A stretch of 64,000 bases of DNA, from positions 196,743,847-196,807,846 of the forward strand of contig NC_089495.1 of NCBI RefSeq assembly GCF_036850765.1. Reading direction: 5' to 3'. The position numbers were made by a program, and so were the translations under genes. The notes under the pieces were generated by a model, which was given only the letters and a program-made list of their open reading frames with translations, had not been told where the DNA came from and did no database searches. This DNA comes from Saccopteryx bilineata. Taxonomy: Eukaryota > Chordata > Mammalia > Chiroptera > Emballonuridae. This document shows positions 47,206 through 62,779 of the stretch, one piece after another. Position 1 is the stretch's first letter; the number at the start of each line of letters is the position of its first letter.

Positions 47206-48107
47206 ATGAAGGTGCTTTTCCCGTTCACAGTGGGTTTAGAGTTTAGGGAATGAAATGATTCATGAGCAAGCAGTTGCAATGTGGTATGATTGGGGGGGGG
47301 CTATAGTAGAGCTAAGTGTACAGGGATACATGATATCATGGTATTGTAACATGAAGGGAAAGGTGACAGTGTACCACAAAGCATAGAATTTTTATTATAA
47401 ATATAAAATAGCTTATTTTTACTGCTGAAAATTTGGAAAATTTAGAAAAGCATAAAGAAGAAAACGGTCAACTTCCATAATCTCTCTAGTGTCATTTAAA
47501 AAAATTGCATTTGTAGAATATAACGATCCAGGTTCATCCTTTGAAAATTGCCTGCTGAGGTCACATGTCAATTTTCCTTTTGAAGAGTTTATTTTGTTGA
47601 GTCTCCAGAATTCCTGACAAAAAACAGGTCGTTAACTTTTGTGCTATCCATATATTATAGATAATTTTTTCAACTTGCCCTGTGATTTTTAATGTTGTTT
47701 TAGACTTTGTTAACATACAAAACATACTTTGACATCATAGTTATTAAAAAGGTATTGTATATTTAAGAAATGCATAATATTCAATTTTAGGAAATTGATT
47801 TTTAACTATTTGTCATTAATTTCTAGCTTTCGTGAATGTGGTTAGAAAATGTACAGACCCAAACTGATCTGGTTTTATGTTTGACAGATTGATTGAAGTT
47901 TTACTTTGGCCTGTTATATGATCTTTGTGTATGTAACTCTTGAACATAAACAGAAATTTCATTTTCTATATTCATTAACATTTGCTTAGTAAATACATTA
48001 GTATTTATATTATTTACATACTTGATAGATGCATGTTTTTCCCCTCTGTTTGATTGGTCAGAATCGAACATGGGTTAAATAAATATAAATGGGTTTTATT
48101 TAAAATA
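47206..48107. other. AT-rich unique intron
   Basis: No repeat family or coding pattern identified; a G10 run at 47292-47300. Confidence 0.5.
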
Positions 48108-48686
48108 CAGTGTGTCCGTAAAGTCATGGTGCACTTTTGACGGGTCACAGGAAATCAACAAAAGACGATAGAAATGTGAAATCTGCACCTAATAAAAGGA
48201 AAACCCTCCCAGTTTCTGTAGGATGATGTGGCAGCATGTGCGCATGCGCAGATGATGACGTAATACCGTGTATACAATGGAGCAGCCCACGGCCATGCCA
48301 GTCGAGATGTGGACGGTACAGAGGAAAGTTCAGTGTGTTCTGTGACTCGCTAAATTCGAATCTGTGACCAAAGTGCAACGTGAATATCGGCACCCACATA
48401 GGAATCACATTACTCAGTGGGATAAGCAGTTGAAGGAAACTGGCAGTTTGGTGGAGAAACCCTGTTCTGGTAGGCCATCAGTCAGTGACAAGTCTGTAGA
48501 GGCTATATGGGATAGCTACCTAAGGAGCCCTAAAAAATCTGTGCGTGAGCCCACATCAAACTGCACTGAATAGGTATGAAACTGGGAGAGTTTTCCTTTT
48601 ATTTGGTGCAGATTTCACATTTCTATCGTCTTTTGTTGCTTTCCTGTGACCGGTCAAAAGTGCACCATGACTTTACGGACACACTG
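48108..48686 (+). mobile_element. Mariner-type transposon with about 105-bp inverted repeats
   Basis: A 579-bp element bounded by TA (48106-48107 and 48687-48688). The termini start cagtgtgtccgtaaagtcat on both strands and stay nearly identical for about 105 bp (48108-48214 against 48574-48686). Between them lies the N-terminal part of a mariner transposase. Confidence 0.92.
48277..48573 (+). pseudogene. Mariner transposase, N-terminal DNA-binding part only
   Basis: From an ATG at 48277 the frame reads MEQPTAMPVEMWTVQRKVQC and hits one TGA near 48343, then continues FESVTKVQREYRHPHRNHIT and ends in LKETGSLVEKPCSGRPSVS and SPKKSVREPTS. The ETGS...K..SGRP...S pattern is the double helix-turn-helix region of mariner transposases that binds the inverted repeats. 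The catalytic DDE/DDD domain is missing, so the element depended on another copy. Confidence 0.82.
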
Positions 48687-48794
48687 TATAACTGCTATTT
48701 GTTTTTTTTCCATCATTTTCTCCTGTTAAGTCTGTTGACTTATGCATTCTTTTAAATGACCATTTTAGTGCACTTAATAGTTTTTATTTTTGTC

Positions 48795-48976
48795 TTAATT
48801 TTTTTACTTATTGATTTTAGTGAGTAAAAGAGAGAAAGGGAGAGAGAGAGAAATCAATTTGTTGTTCCTCTTATTTATGCATTCATCAATTGATTATTGT
48901 ATGTGCCCTGACCAGGGCTCGAACTTGCAACCTTGGCGTATCAGGATCATGTTCTCACTGAGCTACCTGGCCAGGG
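48795..48976 (-). mobile_element. Older tRNA-derived SINE (VES-like)
   Basis: Minus strand: ccctggccaggtagctcagt, A-box-like ctcagtgagaacatg, B-box-like gttcgagccctggtcaggg, then cacatacaataatcaattg and an A-rich tail. Related to the piece at 1-150. Confidence 0.8.
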
Positions 48977-49261
48977 TGGTTTTTAATCTTTCTTTTGGTT
49001 TAAATCCTACTTTGATGCTTTACGTTATTTTTGCAACTACTGTTTTCTGTTCATTTGTATTTTTCTATTATTTCCCTTTGTTCCACTTGCTGTTATTAAG
49101 GTTACCTGAGTCATTCTTTTTAGGTGTTTATCTTATAGCACACAATTACACTGTCTGTTTAGACAGTCTGAGAACTTTTCTCTATTTTAACCTATTTATA
49201 TTCTGTTGTCACAAATATTTTTTGCTACTTTTGTCATGTATATTATACAATTTGAATACTT

Positions 49262-49577
49262 TTTTTTTTTTTCATTTTTCTGAAGCTGGAAACAGGGAGA
49301 GACAGTCAGACAGACTCCCGCATGCGCCCGACCGGGATCCACCCGGCACGCCCACCAGGGGCGGTGCTCTGCCCCCCAGGGGGCGATGCTCTGCCCATCC
49401 TGGGCGTCGCCATATTGCGACCAGAGCCACTCTAGCGCCTGAGGCAGAGGCCACAGAGCCATGCCCAGCGCCCGGGCCATCTTTGCTCCAATGGAGCCTT
49501 GGCTGCGGGAGGGGAAGAGAGAGACAGTGAGGAAAGCGCGGCGGAGGGGTGGAGAAGCAAATGGGCGCTTCTCCTAT
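49262..49577 (-). mobile_element. Long SINE (family A), 5'-truncated, with duplicated core
   Basis: Target duplication atttgaatactttt (49249-49262; 49580-49593). It lacks the tRNA head and stops at gagaagcgcc. It has two copies of the gcgatgctctgcccc-type segment at 49358-49399. Confidence 0.9.
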
Positions 49578-49580
49578 GCG

Positions 49581-50894
49581 ATTTGAATACTTTTATACTA
49601 TTTCTTTATAAGTGCATCTTCTGTATTTGTTCTGTTTTCTTTTTCCGGTGGACTTTGGTTTCTTCTAATTATTAAACATATAATTAGATATGTGATTGTT
49701 GATAGAACAGCCTTCTGCTGACTTCCTCCTCTGGGGGCTGAGGCAGCTCTCCCCCTTTAATCTCTGCAGACTGTCCCCCTGCCTCCTGCACAATTTGGTT
49801 TCTTAATTCTCTCCAAAGGACACGGCTATCTCAGTAAACCCCTCTTCCAGAATGCCTGCCATTGCTGGCGCCAGCTGCTTTATGTTCAGTGGGACTGTCA
49901 TTCCCAAGTCACTTTGCATAATAACCAGGCAGCCATATGTTGACTTAGAGGAAGCTGCCTCTTCACACCCATCACCACCCTCTCCAGGAGGTCCCTGCTC
50001 ACCTGTGATAGCTGTTAGGCTCTCTGCCCCACTGAGATGCTGACACCTGAATCCACTAACCTGCGCGGATCGCAGAAGATTCCACGTGGAGGTTGTCCTG
50101 TTGGTCTCATCAATCACCTTGTACTCCACCTCCAGGCCTGAACTGAGGAGTCAAGGACGGGAGGGAATGGGCCTGCTGTGTAGGCTGCTGAGGTGCTGGA
50201 GACAAGAAGCCATGAAGACCTGACCTCGAGCAGTGACTTTGATGCCCATCTGGTTCGGCCCAATGTTGTTCCATACGGTTCAACTTAACAGCAGGGCTGG
50301 AAAGACACAGGAAGGCTTGAGAACTGCTGAGAAGACAGACCCAGCAAAGAAAAGGATTGTGAGGAGCAGGGAGAAGGAGAAGCCCAGGCAGATGCCCAAA
50401 TCCCAATCTTCAGGGACTTGGTGGGAGGTAGTGCAGTCCATCGAGGTCCATATTTCAGGAAGGATGGCCCAATGGGCAGTGAGAGGGAGAGAGCTGGAAG
50501 GGAAGGCCACTCCCATGGTTTCAGTTTGACTTTTGAGGATCTGTGTGATAGTGAGGTGGAAGTTCAAATTTGTGAGCCGGACAAGAGTGACAGGTGTTCG
50601 GGTGGAAGTGGAGAGCTGGGCGTGGGATTGTCAGTGACTTGGCAGCCCCGGAAGGATGAGTGTATGCAGTGAAAAAGAGAAGGGGAAGAAAGAAATGAGA
50701 AAAGGAGTCCACATTTGAAGGCTGAATGTCAGAGAAGTACTTCAAAGAAACCCATGATAGAATAGTCCCAGATTGATGAGAAGAATGATGCGAGTGAAGT
50801 GTCACCAGAGCCTAAGAGCAGATAGACCCAGAAAGAGAGAAGCTGTGGTCATTGGCAATAGTAGGAAAACGGATAAGGGTTTAACATAATCATA
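49581..50894. other. Intron with unexplained open frames on the minus strand
   Basis: Minus-strand frames at 50567-50280 and 50129-49803 are open for 95 and 108 codons. The peptide includes a hydrophobic stretch (GICLGFSFSLLLTILFFAGS) and VIDETNRTTSTWN, but I recognise no family. No polyadenylation signal or target duplication marks a processed pseudogene. Confidence 0.35.
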
Positions 50895-51105
50895 GCAACC
50901 ATTCCCGGAGAACCATGTGCCGCACATTGTTTTAACCAGTGTATTAACTCCTTTAATCTGAAACTTTTTCCAATGCTGTAGACACTAATTACAGATGAGG
51001 AAACTGAGGCCCCGAGCAGTAAGGTCACGTGCCCGAGGTCACACACTAGTAAGTGGGACAGCCAGGACTAGAACTCAGGCGTTCTGATCCAGAGTCTGAG
51101 AACTA
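50895..51105 (+). repeat. MIR SINE
   Basis: Contains ttacagatgaggaaactgag, cccgaggtcacacactag, and gactagaactcaggcgttct. Confidence 0.8.
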
Positions 51106-54615
<3,510 letters not shown>

Positions 54616-54623
54616 CTCTAGCA

Positions 54624-54956
54624 CAGGGGTCCCCAAACTACGGCCCACGGGCCGCATGTGGCCCCCTGAGGCCATTTATCCGGCCCCCGCCGCACTTCCG
54701 GAAGGGGTACCTCTTTCATTGGTGGTCAGTGAGAGGAGCATAGTTCCCAGGGAAATACTGGTCAGTTTGTTGATTTAAATTTACTTGTTCTTTATTTTAA
54801 ATATTGTATTTATTTCAGTTTTGTCTTTTTACTTTAAAATAAGATATGTGCAGTGTGCATATAGGGATTTGTTCATAGTTTTTTTTATAGTCCGGCCCTT
54901 CAACGGTCTGAGGCACAGTGAACTGGCCCCCTGTGAAAAAAGTTTGGGGACCCCTG
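54624..54956. mobile_element. Non-autonomous hAT transposon, family 2 (inverted copy)
   Basis: A 333-bp element with near-perfect termini caggggtccccaaacta / agtttggggacccctg and 8-bp duplication ctctagca at 54616-54623 and 54957-54964. Internally the reverse complement of 2823-3186. Confidence 0.95.
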
Positions 54957-54964
54957 CTCTAGCA

Positions 54965-55769
54965 GATGATGGTTGCCTCTTCCCCGGAGAACCTGACCTG
55001 GCTCTCTCTCCCAGCACCCAGAACTCGGCTCTGATGAGGAGTTTTATCTCCACCACGAGGCTTTCCAGCGCACCTGTCTCTTGTCCCAGCCTCCACCACC
55101 TTCAGGGTCCGACTGATAAAGCTTTGCCTTGCTCCCAAGCACTGCTCATGGTTTGCCATTGCAGCCATATGCTCCCTTCTCTTTGAGAGATCTCCATGGG
55201 ACAGGGTCCTCTGGAGGCGTGGGGATGCCTTTCCGTCCCCAAAGTCTTACGGCCCCTCTCAGAACCCTCCCCTCCTGGGAGCTGCTCCTGAATTCAGGAT
55301 TCTCCTGGCAGCCGCGTCCTCCTCCTGCTGAGGCGTGGGTATTGCATGGTTACAGAATTACTGAGAGCCAGGTACCCAGCCAATGGGCCGTGGGCTTTGA
55401 CCCAGGAAGATGCAGCCCTGGCTGTGTTCCTGCATCAAGTGCTTCGGCCGAGCTCAACCTTGATGCTTAGCGGCCGAAACTCAAACTTCCCGAAATCAGA
55501 ATGTGAGGACCCTGTGATAGTGGCTGGAATTGGGAAATTTCCATCGAACTCTGTGCACAAACACTGGAAGTGCACGCAGTCCTGAGCGGTCGAGCCGCCG
55601 CCAGGCAGGTGCCGCATGGGCCTGAGCAGGGTCGGCAGAGGCCCCGCCCCGGGGGCCCGTGCTCAGCCCTGGGCTGGCAAAAACCCCGTCCCGGGGGCCC
55701 ATGCTCAGCCCAGGGCCAGGCCGGCTGTCTTGCCGTCCTTTCTTTCAATCACTAAAAGTTTGAGCACTA
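54965..55769. other. Unique GC-rich intron with a short duplicated motif
   Basis: Two copies of cgggggcccrtgctcagccc (about 55650 and 55694) form an imperfect tandem. Open frames here are GC-driven. Confidence 0.5.
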
Positions 55770-56244
55770 GCTCTGTGTCAAGAACTTGCGCTGGACACAG
55801 GAGAGACTCAGTGGATCGAGATAGGTTAGGTCCTTGTTGCCACGGTGCGTACTTAGCCAAGGGGCAGGCAGGGGGAGGAAAGACAATAAAGAAGTAATAT
55901 TAAATAAGTCACTAGTGTAATTTCAGAGAGGGATAGGTGCTACGAATATAATAAATGTGAGTGACTGAGAGGTAGGAAGGCTCCGTAGATAGTGGCCCAG
56001 GGACACGTCTCTGAAGATGTGATTGGAGCTGAGCCCCAGGTCATGAGGGGTTCACTGCATGACGATTTGGGGTGGGGCCATGCTAGGCAGAGGGAACAGT
56101 GAGCGCAAAGGCCTTGCCGCGGGAATCGGGTTGATGGCGTGAGAGTGTCCCGGGCATCCATCGGGAGCGCAGGGAGAGCGGTCTGAGCGCATGCTGGGAG
56201 GGAAGCCAGACCTGACTGTGCAGGGCCCTGGCGGTCACCACGAG
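55770..56244 (+). repeat. Ancient mammalian interspersed repeat, left part
   Basis: Pieces such as gagagggataggtgctacga, aaaggccttgccgcggg and cagggccctggcggtca have the order of a common old mammalian repeat whose class I cannot fix. It resumes at 56697-56830 after the SINE. Confidence 0.5.
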
Positions 56245-56259
56245 CCGTTGCGAGTTTTT

Positions 56260-56681
56260 TTTTTTTTTTTTTTTTTGCATTTTTCTGAAGCTGGAAACAG
56301 AGACAGTCAGACAGACTCCCGCATGCGCCCGACCGGGATCCACCCGGCACGCCCACCAGGGGCGACGCTCTGCCCACCAGGGGGCGATGCTCTGCCCATC
56401 CTGGGCGTCACCATGTTGCGACCCTCCTGGGTGTCGCCATGTTGCGACCAGAGCCACTCTAGCGCCTGGGGCAGAGGCCACAGAGCCATCCCCAGCGCCC
56501 GGGCCATCTTTGCTCCAATGGAGCCTTGGCTGCGGGAGGGGAAGAGAGAGACAGAGAGGAAGGCGTGGCGGAGGGGTGGAGAAGCAAATGGGCGCTTCTC
56601 CCATGTGCCCTGGCCGGGAATCGAACCCGGGTCCTCCGCACGCTAGGCCGACGCTCTACCGCTGAGCCAACCGGCCAGGGC
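56260..56681 (-). mobile_element. Long SINE (family A), full length, with two internal duplications
   Basis: Target duplication ccgttgcgagttttt at 56245-56259 and 56682-56696. Intact head with A and B boxes on the minus strand. Duplicated segments lie at 56358-56402 (ctctgcccaccaggg / ctctgcccatcctgg) and 56401-56450 (gtcaccatgttgcgaccc / gtcgccatgttgcgacc), which make it longer than other copies. Confidence 0.96.
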
Positions 56682-57002
56682 CCGTTGCGAGTTTTTAATT
56701 GTTAAGAGATCACTTCGGCTGCTCCACATGGAGCATGAGTTGAAGGGGAAGAGAGAGTAAGGCGGGAGATCTATTAGAAAGTTCTGGAGCCATGCAAGAG
56801 AGTGTGGCAGCCTAGACCGGCCTGAATGGAGAGGCCTCCGCTCATCATTCAACAAGTCTTTCCTGGGCAGGGCCTCTCTGCCCGGCACTGTTCTGGGTTT
56901 ATGGGAGTAAGACAGATTCATTCTCTGCTCTCGTGCGCTTCCCTTGAAGTTAGAGACACAGGAAATTAAACAACAGGTGACTCTTATGATCTGTAACGGG
57001 TG

Positions 57003-57392
57003 GTGTATTAGCTTGCGAGGGCCGCCAATCACAAAATACCGCAGTCGGGGGGCTCACGCAGAGCTTTCTTTTCTCCCAGCTCTGGAGGCCGGAAGTCCAA
57101 GGTGGAGACGGAGTTCGGTTTCCTCCAGGCCTCTCTGCTTTGCTCGCGGATGGCCCTTTCTCCCTTGGTCTTCAGGTCGTCTCTCCTCTGTGCACGCACG
57201 CCCCTGGGTGTCTGGGTGTGTCCAGGCTTTCTCTTCTTGTGGGGACACTGGTCAGATTGGATTAGGACCCATTTTAACAACCTTGTTTTAATTGAATCCC
57301 CCCCTTGAAAGGTTCTGTCTCCAACCTATTAAGCATTAAGGCTCCGACATATGAAATTTTTTTGGGAGGGGATACAAATTCAGCCCATAGCA
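57003..57392 (-). mobile_element. MaLR (MLT1-like) solitary LTR
   Basis: Reverse orientation: tgtattagcttgcgagggcc, ctctggaggccggaagtcc, tgtggggacactggtcagat and ttgaatccccccctt order. Same family as the other three LTRs. Confidence 0.75.
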
Positions 57393-59025
57393 GATTGCAA
57401 ACCATGCTATAGAGGAACATAAACCCCAGAGATGGGAGAGCGGTGGGCTGATTAGACATACATTTAGGCAGCAGCCAACTGGTCCCACAGGGCGGGTTAG
57501 CGTGGGAGCCAGAGGCATCAAAGATGGTGCATACCCAGAGTTGTGGCGGAAGCTCCTGGTCGCAAGCTCAGGCAGTATGAGTCTCGGGAGAACTGAGGTC
57601 CGCCCTCCCAGGTACTGACTGTGCGTGGGTCCTGTTGGGGCTGCTCACGGGATCACGCACTGTCCATCGGACTGACAGCGCTTCCCCCCAACTCCAGTCT
57701 TAATATTAATGCATTTATCACTTCATTCAGAGAGTGTTAAAAATGTCACGAGACTGAGAATTCTGCATTCTGTTTATGTCAGGATTTTAAAAAAAAATTT
57801 AGTTCTCCACTTCTGTTCTCCAGAACATATTGCTATTAACATATGGTCAGTGTTGATCAATAAGTATGCCAGAAGTCTCAGGGTGAGGGGTCAGGGCCTG
57901 ATTTGCCATTGTATTCTTGATTGGTTTGAGCTAAAGTCAGGGATAGGAACCCTTGCCTCGCCACTTCTGAAACAGTGACCAAAACGACAGGCACGATCCT
58001 CAAAGGAAGTAATTTCCTCTTAACAGACTGAAGCTTCTCGTCTACATTTTATAGCCCATTTAACATTTTTGTGTTATTCGTAAGGTATTTCAGCATTAGT
58101 TACCTTCCACCGTCATCTCTCAGTGTTAGCCGTTAGCCCGGCCACTGCAGTTACAACCGTATACGAGAAATGTTGGCACCAATTTTCCATTCAGTTTCCA
58201 AGTTTCTAGCTCCTAAGTTGACTTTTAGAATTTTTTAGACTTTTTATTTTTCATACCAACCTTGTGGGACAATGTCACTGAACCCGTGGAGTGTCTGCGA
58301 TGCGTTTCTAACGGACGTCCTGAGCTTCCTCCTCAATTGTGCGGCTTCCTGCTGAGCGCTGTCAGGTTTAAAGCGCGAGATAAAGGGCAGAATAATATGT
58401 CTTCAGTTGCTGCAGTGACATCTGCAGGAGTTTAAATGTCACCAGCATCAAGGCGTTTTGCCCCAAGTGCACAGCAGTTTTCTGTTAACCCCATTCAGCG
58501 GAGTCCCATTTTTTGAGGTGCTGGGTCTCAGTGGGGAGCGAATGTGGAATGCTGAAAACCACAAGCTGGCGGCAGGCTGGGTTCCAAGGTCAACTGTGTT
58601 TGGCTGGAGGTTGGTGAGTTGAAGCTGGTGGGACAGTTCTCCCCACCCCCCTGCCTTGAGCTATAGATGTTGGGGGGGGGAATAACAGTTGAAAGAGCAC
58701 AGGGCTCGGAAGTGAACGAGAGAGGGGGGGGATGGGGAGGGGAGGAGGAGTGGACAAACCAGGAGCTCTGAGAAGTGGACCAAACCTGCCCCAACGTAAG
58801 GAGACTGTCCAGAGAGACCTGTCGTGATCTGGGGATGAGACCAGGGCTCAAAGGTCAGAGGCCATCATTGATTCGTATTGATGAATGTTAACACTGGGGG
58901 GCCATTATGTCACTAAATTCTCTACGGTTGAACCTAGAAGGGAGGAGAAGGGATGAAAGAATCAAGGCCAAGGTCTGCTGCTTCAAAGGAGAAGGGGGTC
59001 AGAGGAAAGCAGGGACATTGATCCA
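57393..59025. other. Unique intron, no gene seen
   Basis: Includes G-rich runs near 58670-58745. The minus frame 58528-58851 (Ser/Pro-rich) is low complexity. No repeat family recognised between 57700 and 58500. Confidence 0.5.
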
Positions 59026-59041
59026 GAGAGGATCCATTTCT

Positions 59042-59454
59042 TTCTTCTTCTTGTTGTTTTTTTTTTGTTTTTTGTTTTTGTTTTTTTTTTTTTTTTTTTT
59101 TTTTTCTGAAGGGAGAAGCGGGGAGGCAGGCAGACTCCCGCATGCGCCCAACGGGGATCCACCCGGCATGCCCACCAGGGGGCAACGCTCGGCCCATCTG
59201 GGACATTGCTCTGCAGCAACCGAAGCCATTCTAGCCCCTGAGGCGGAGGCCATGGAGCCATCCTCAGAGCCCGGGCCAGCTTTGCTCCAATGGAGCCTTG
59301 ACTGCAGGAGGGGAAGAGAGAGACAGAGAGGAAGGAGAGGGGGAAGGGTGAAGAAGCAGATGGGTGCTTCTCCTGTGTGCCCTGGCTGGGAATTGAACCT
59401 GGGACTTCCACACACTGGGCCGACGTTCTACTGCTGAGCTAACCGGCCAGGACC
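59042..59454 (-). mobile_element. Long SINE (family A), full length
   Basis: Target duplication gagaggatccatttct (59026-59041) and gagaagatccatttct (59455-59470), one mismatch. Long T/A tail with TTTTTG steps at 59050-59105, head intact. Confidence 0.95.
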
Positions 59455-59607
59455 GAGAAGATCCATTTCTAATGGCGTAAATCCTAGAGCTTAATCCATT
59501 TGCCCAATGTCCCCCAAAGGTAAGGGGAGGTGTCCATTTATGAAACCGAGTACAGCCTCCCAGCATTACAGTGAAGACTCTGAGCTCCCTCCCTTCAAGG
59601 ACTAGAT

Positions 59608-59959
59608 CAGTGGTAGTCAACCTGGTCCCTACCGCCCACTAGTGGGCGTTCCAGCTTTCATGGTGGGTGGTAGCAGAGCAACCAAAGTATAAATAAAAAG
59701 ATAGATTTAACTATAGTAAGTTGTTTTATAAAGATTTATTCTGCCAAACTTAGCGAAAATCTGACATAAAGTACTTGGTAAGTAATTATTATTATATACT
59801 TTAACTTGCTGTAACTCTGCTTTATAAATTTTATAAAGTAAAGTTACCTCCCTACTTTATAAATCACTATTACTGTGGAACCGGTGGGCGGTTAGAAAAT
59901 GTTACTACTAACAGAGATACAAAAGTGGGCGGTAGGTATAAAAAGGTTGACTACCCCTG
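59608..59959. mobile_element. Non-autonomous hAT transposon, family 1 (second copy)
   Basis: A 352-bp element with termini cagtggtagtcaacctgg / aaggttgactacccctg and 8-bp duplication gactagat at 59600-59607 and 59960-59967. Same family and orientation as 2462-2814. Confidence 0.95.
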
Positions 59960-59967
59960 GACTAGAT

Positions 59968-60599
59968 GTTCCCTTTCCTCTTTTAACCTAAGGTGTAAAC
60001 GGGGCTTGGGTTCACAGTATTTCCATGTGAAGAATAGACTTGAACGAATAGTTCCAAAAATAACTTTACAAATTATACAAGAGAGCAAAAAGGAAACAGG
60101 CTCCGACAATCAAAGCAGCATGACATTAGTCAGGTTGACTAGATGCAGGGGGTCTTTAGCTCTGAGAAGCCCACGAGGAGAGGTTCCTTGGGCCTGGGAC
60201 TGTTGACGTCACTCTAGCGTGGTATCCCGGAGGTAGCGTGAGGAGGGTCTGTGACCTGCTGTTATTTGTTTCAGAACCCAAGCAGAAGGTCCCTGGTTTT
60301 GAATAATGAGTCTGCCTAATCTCACCAAGGTTCTTGGTTTTGCTGAGCTTTACAGGTGGTGACACAGTGTGGTAGACCAGATAGTTTAGAGGACATAGAC
60401 CATGGGGACAAATGATAAAGAAAGGGACCGCTTGGGATAAAATATGTTCAGGAGCAGTGAGAGGAACGTGGAGAGTCAGCCTAGTCTTGCCTGTGAACCC
60501 TTTCTGTGGACCCTAAGTTCCGGATGCCACCGATGAGCTCCCATTGCCTAGGAAGCCAGAGAAGGCACTCATTAAATGCTGATGTGGGGGCTAAAGTGG
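59968..60599. other. Unique intron, no gene seen
   Basis: No family or coding pattern recognised. Confidence 0.5.
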
Positions 60600-60760
60600 A
60601 CGTGGTCTGAATTCTGTTTCTTTCATTATGTAGCCTGGGGCAAATTTAACCTCATGAGGCTTGGTTTCTGCTTCTCTAAAAGGGAAATAATAACAGTGTT
60701 TGCTTTTACAGGCATGTGATGAAGTTATATGAGATGAAATATCTGAAGCGTTTATCACAG
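60600..60760 (+). repeat. MIR SINE fragment
   Basis: Wording tagcctggggcaaatttaacc, tctgcttctctaaaaggg and tgatgaagttatatgagatg fits MIR. Confidence 0.65.
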
Positions 60761-60762
60761 TA

Positions 60763-60992
60763 CAGTGGTACCTTGAGCTACAAATTTAATTTGTTCTGTA
60801 ACAGAACTCGTCAGTCAGTCAACTTGTATATCAAACTGCCAATACTGGGCCCGTGCGCCAACTAGTGGCAGCTTCCCGAATCTCGTATCTTGAAATTTCG
60901 CTCAGATCTCGAACAAAAATACGGACCGAATCACAGCTTGTATCTTAAAAAAATTTTGTATGTTGGTCTGTTTATATCTCAAGGTACCACTG
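60763..60992. mobile_element. Tigger/mariner-type MITE
   Basis: A 230-bp element with termini cagtggtaccttgag / ctcaaggtaccactg and flanking TA (60761-60762 and 60993-60994), as expected for the Tc1/mariner superfamily. No open frame. Confidence 0.9.
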
Positions 60993-60994
60993 TA

Positions 60995-61450
60995 ACTGGT
61001 ATTGTAGGAGCTTTTAGTAAATGACATCATTATCTGTCTCTCTGGATATTTGACTCTAGAAAGGTGGCCTGAAGCCTTAGTTGAGCCTCCTTGATCCTCT
61101 TAACAACCCTCTGTGTGGCCTCATTCTAGTTGATGACTGAGCCATCACTGATTTGGTTGATATAAGGACCCTTGGAATTTTTTGTACTTCAGTGAGGAAA
61201 CTCGTTCTTCCAGGCCTAGGTTATCAACCTGCTCATCTTGGAAGAGCTCACATAGGTGAGGACGCATCTCCACAAACAAGGAAAGGGTTGAACCCCAGTC
61301 ACCCAACATGAAGCATGTGTTTAGTTCTAGAATTGGTTGCTTATGGACACTATGAGTTTTATTTGAAAGTCATTTCTTCTTTTATGTCCAATCCCCAAAA
61401 TAAATGTCCCACCTCCCTGCCATCTCTAGGAGACACCATAGCTTATACTG
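60995..61450. other. Unique intron, no gene seen
   Basis: No family or coding pattern recognised. Confidence 0.5.
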
Positions 61451-61620
61451 CAGGGGTCTCAAACTTGCGGCCCGCGGGCCGCATGCAGCCTGCCCACCAA
61501 TTTTGTGCAGCCTGCAGACTAATCAAACTTTGTGGATTAGTCTGCGGGCCAGTCTGCGGGCCGCACAAAATTGATGGGCGGGCTGCATGCGGCCCGCGGG
61601 CCGCGAGTTTGAGACCCCTG
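61451..61620. mobile_element. Palindromic hAT-type MITE (fold-back)
   Basis: A 170-bp element whose halves are inverted copies of one another over about 75 bp each: it begins caggggtctcaaacttgcgg and ends with the matching inverse. Both arms carry gcggcccgcgggccgc. The flanks gcttatac (61441-61448) and gcttagag (61621-61628) match at six of eight positions if two extra bases (tg) are allowed. Confidence 0.85.
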
Positions 61621-61974
61621 GCTTAGAGTAAAGAATGCAGACTCTGAACGTTTCTTTAATTTTCTGCACCTCGGTTCACTTACTGTGAAGTAGAGATAAT
61701 ACCACCACCGACTGCATTATTTTAAATGAGTGACTGTGTAGACAGTGCACAAGCTACACTAGGTGAGTGAGAGCTACCAGTCAGTATTCTCCTCTGCCTT
61801 TTCTCTCTCTTTCCCTCCTCCTCATCTTCCTCGTCAGCATCTTCACCAAGGCCAGGTGTGGAGGTCTGAGGCCCGAAGGTGCTTCCCTTCAGCCTTCTTC
61901 TTTCTGGTTACCCAAGCTACAAGGAGGACTTTTCTAGGGTGACCCCCTCCCCCCAATTTCTTCTTCCGAACATG

Positions 61975-62215
61975 GTAGTATTGCCCAGCAGGTAGGAATT
62001 TGAGGTCCTCAGAGACCTGGGTTCATGTCTTGGCTTCCCTGTTTCCTGGCTATCTGACTGTGCCAAACTGTGTAACCCCTCTGAGCCTTAGTTTTCTGAC
62101 CTGTGAGATGGAGCTACTGCCCGCCTCGTGGGTTTTTATGAGGTTTTCGGCAAGAGAAAGCATGCAGAGCTCTTAGAACAAACCTGGCTCATAGTAAGCG
62201 ATCAATAGCAGCTCT
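61975..62215 (+). repeat. MIR SINE
   Basis: Contains ctgggttcatgtcttggct, ctatctgactgtgccaaac, ctgtgagatggagctactgc and catagtaagcgatcaatag. Confidence 0.82.
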
Positions 62216-62274
62216 TCACCGGGACCGGGCCACCTCCCAAGAACAAATGACACCCTGCCTGGTGCCTCTCCTGA

Positions 62275-62532
<258 letters not shown>

Positions 62533-62779
62533 TGATGGACTTGGTGGGTGAGGGGGAGGGGATGTTTTTTCCAGTGCCTCTGCTCCTTGAGTGATATTTA
62601 GCATCTGTGGTCTTGTCAAATATGAACTGTAATTCCATTATGTGGGCATCAGTATACCCACTTTACAGATGGAGAAACGGAGGCCAAAAACCTAAAAGGG
62701 CCAGAACTAGACCTTTCCAAACTGCCATCTAACAAACTTTGTCCTTTAAGCCCCGATTCCCAGGCTTAAGGCACACTGA

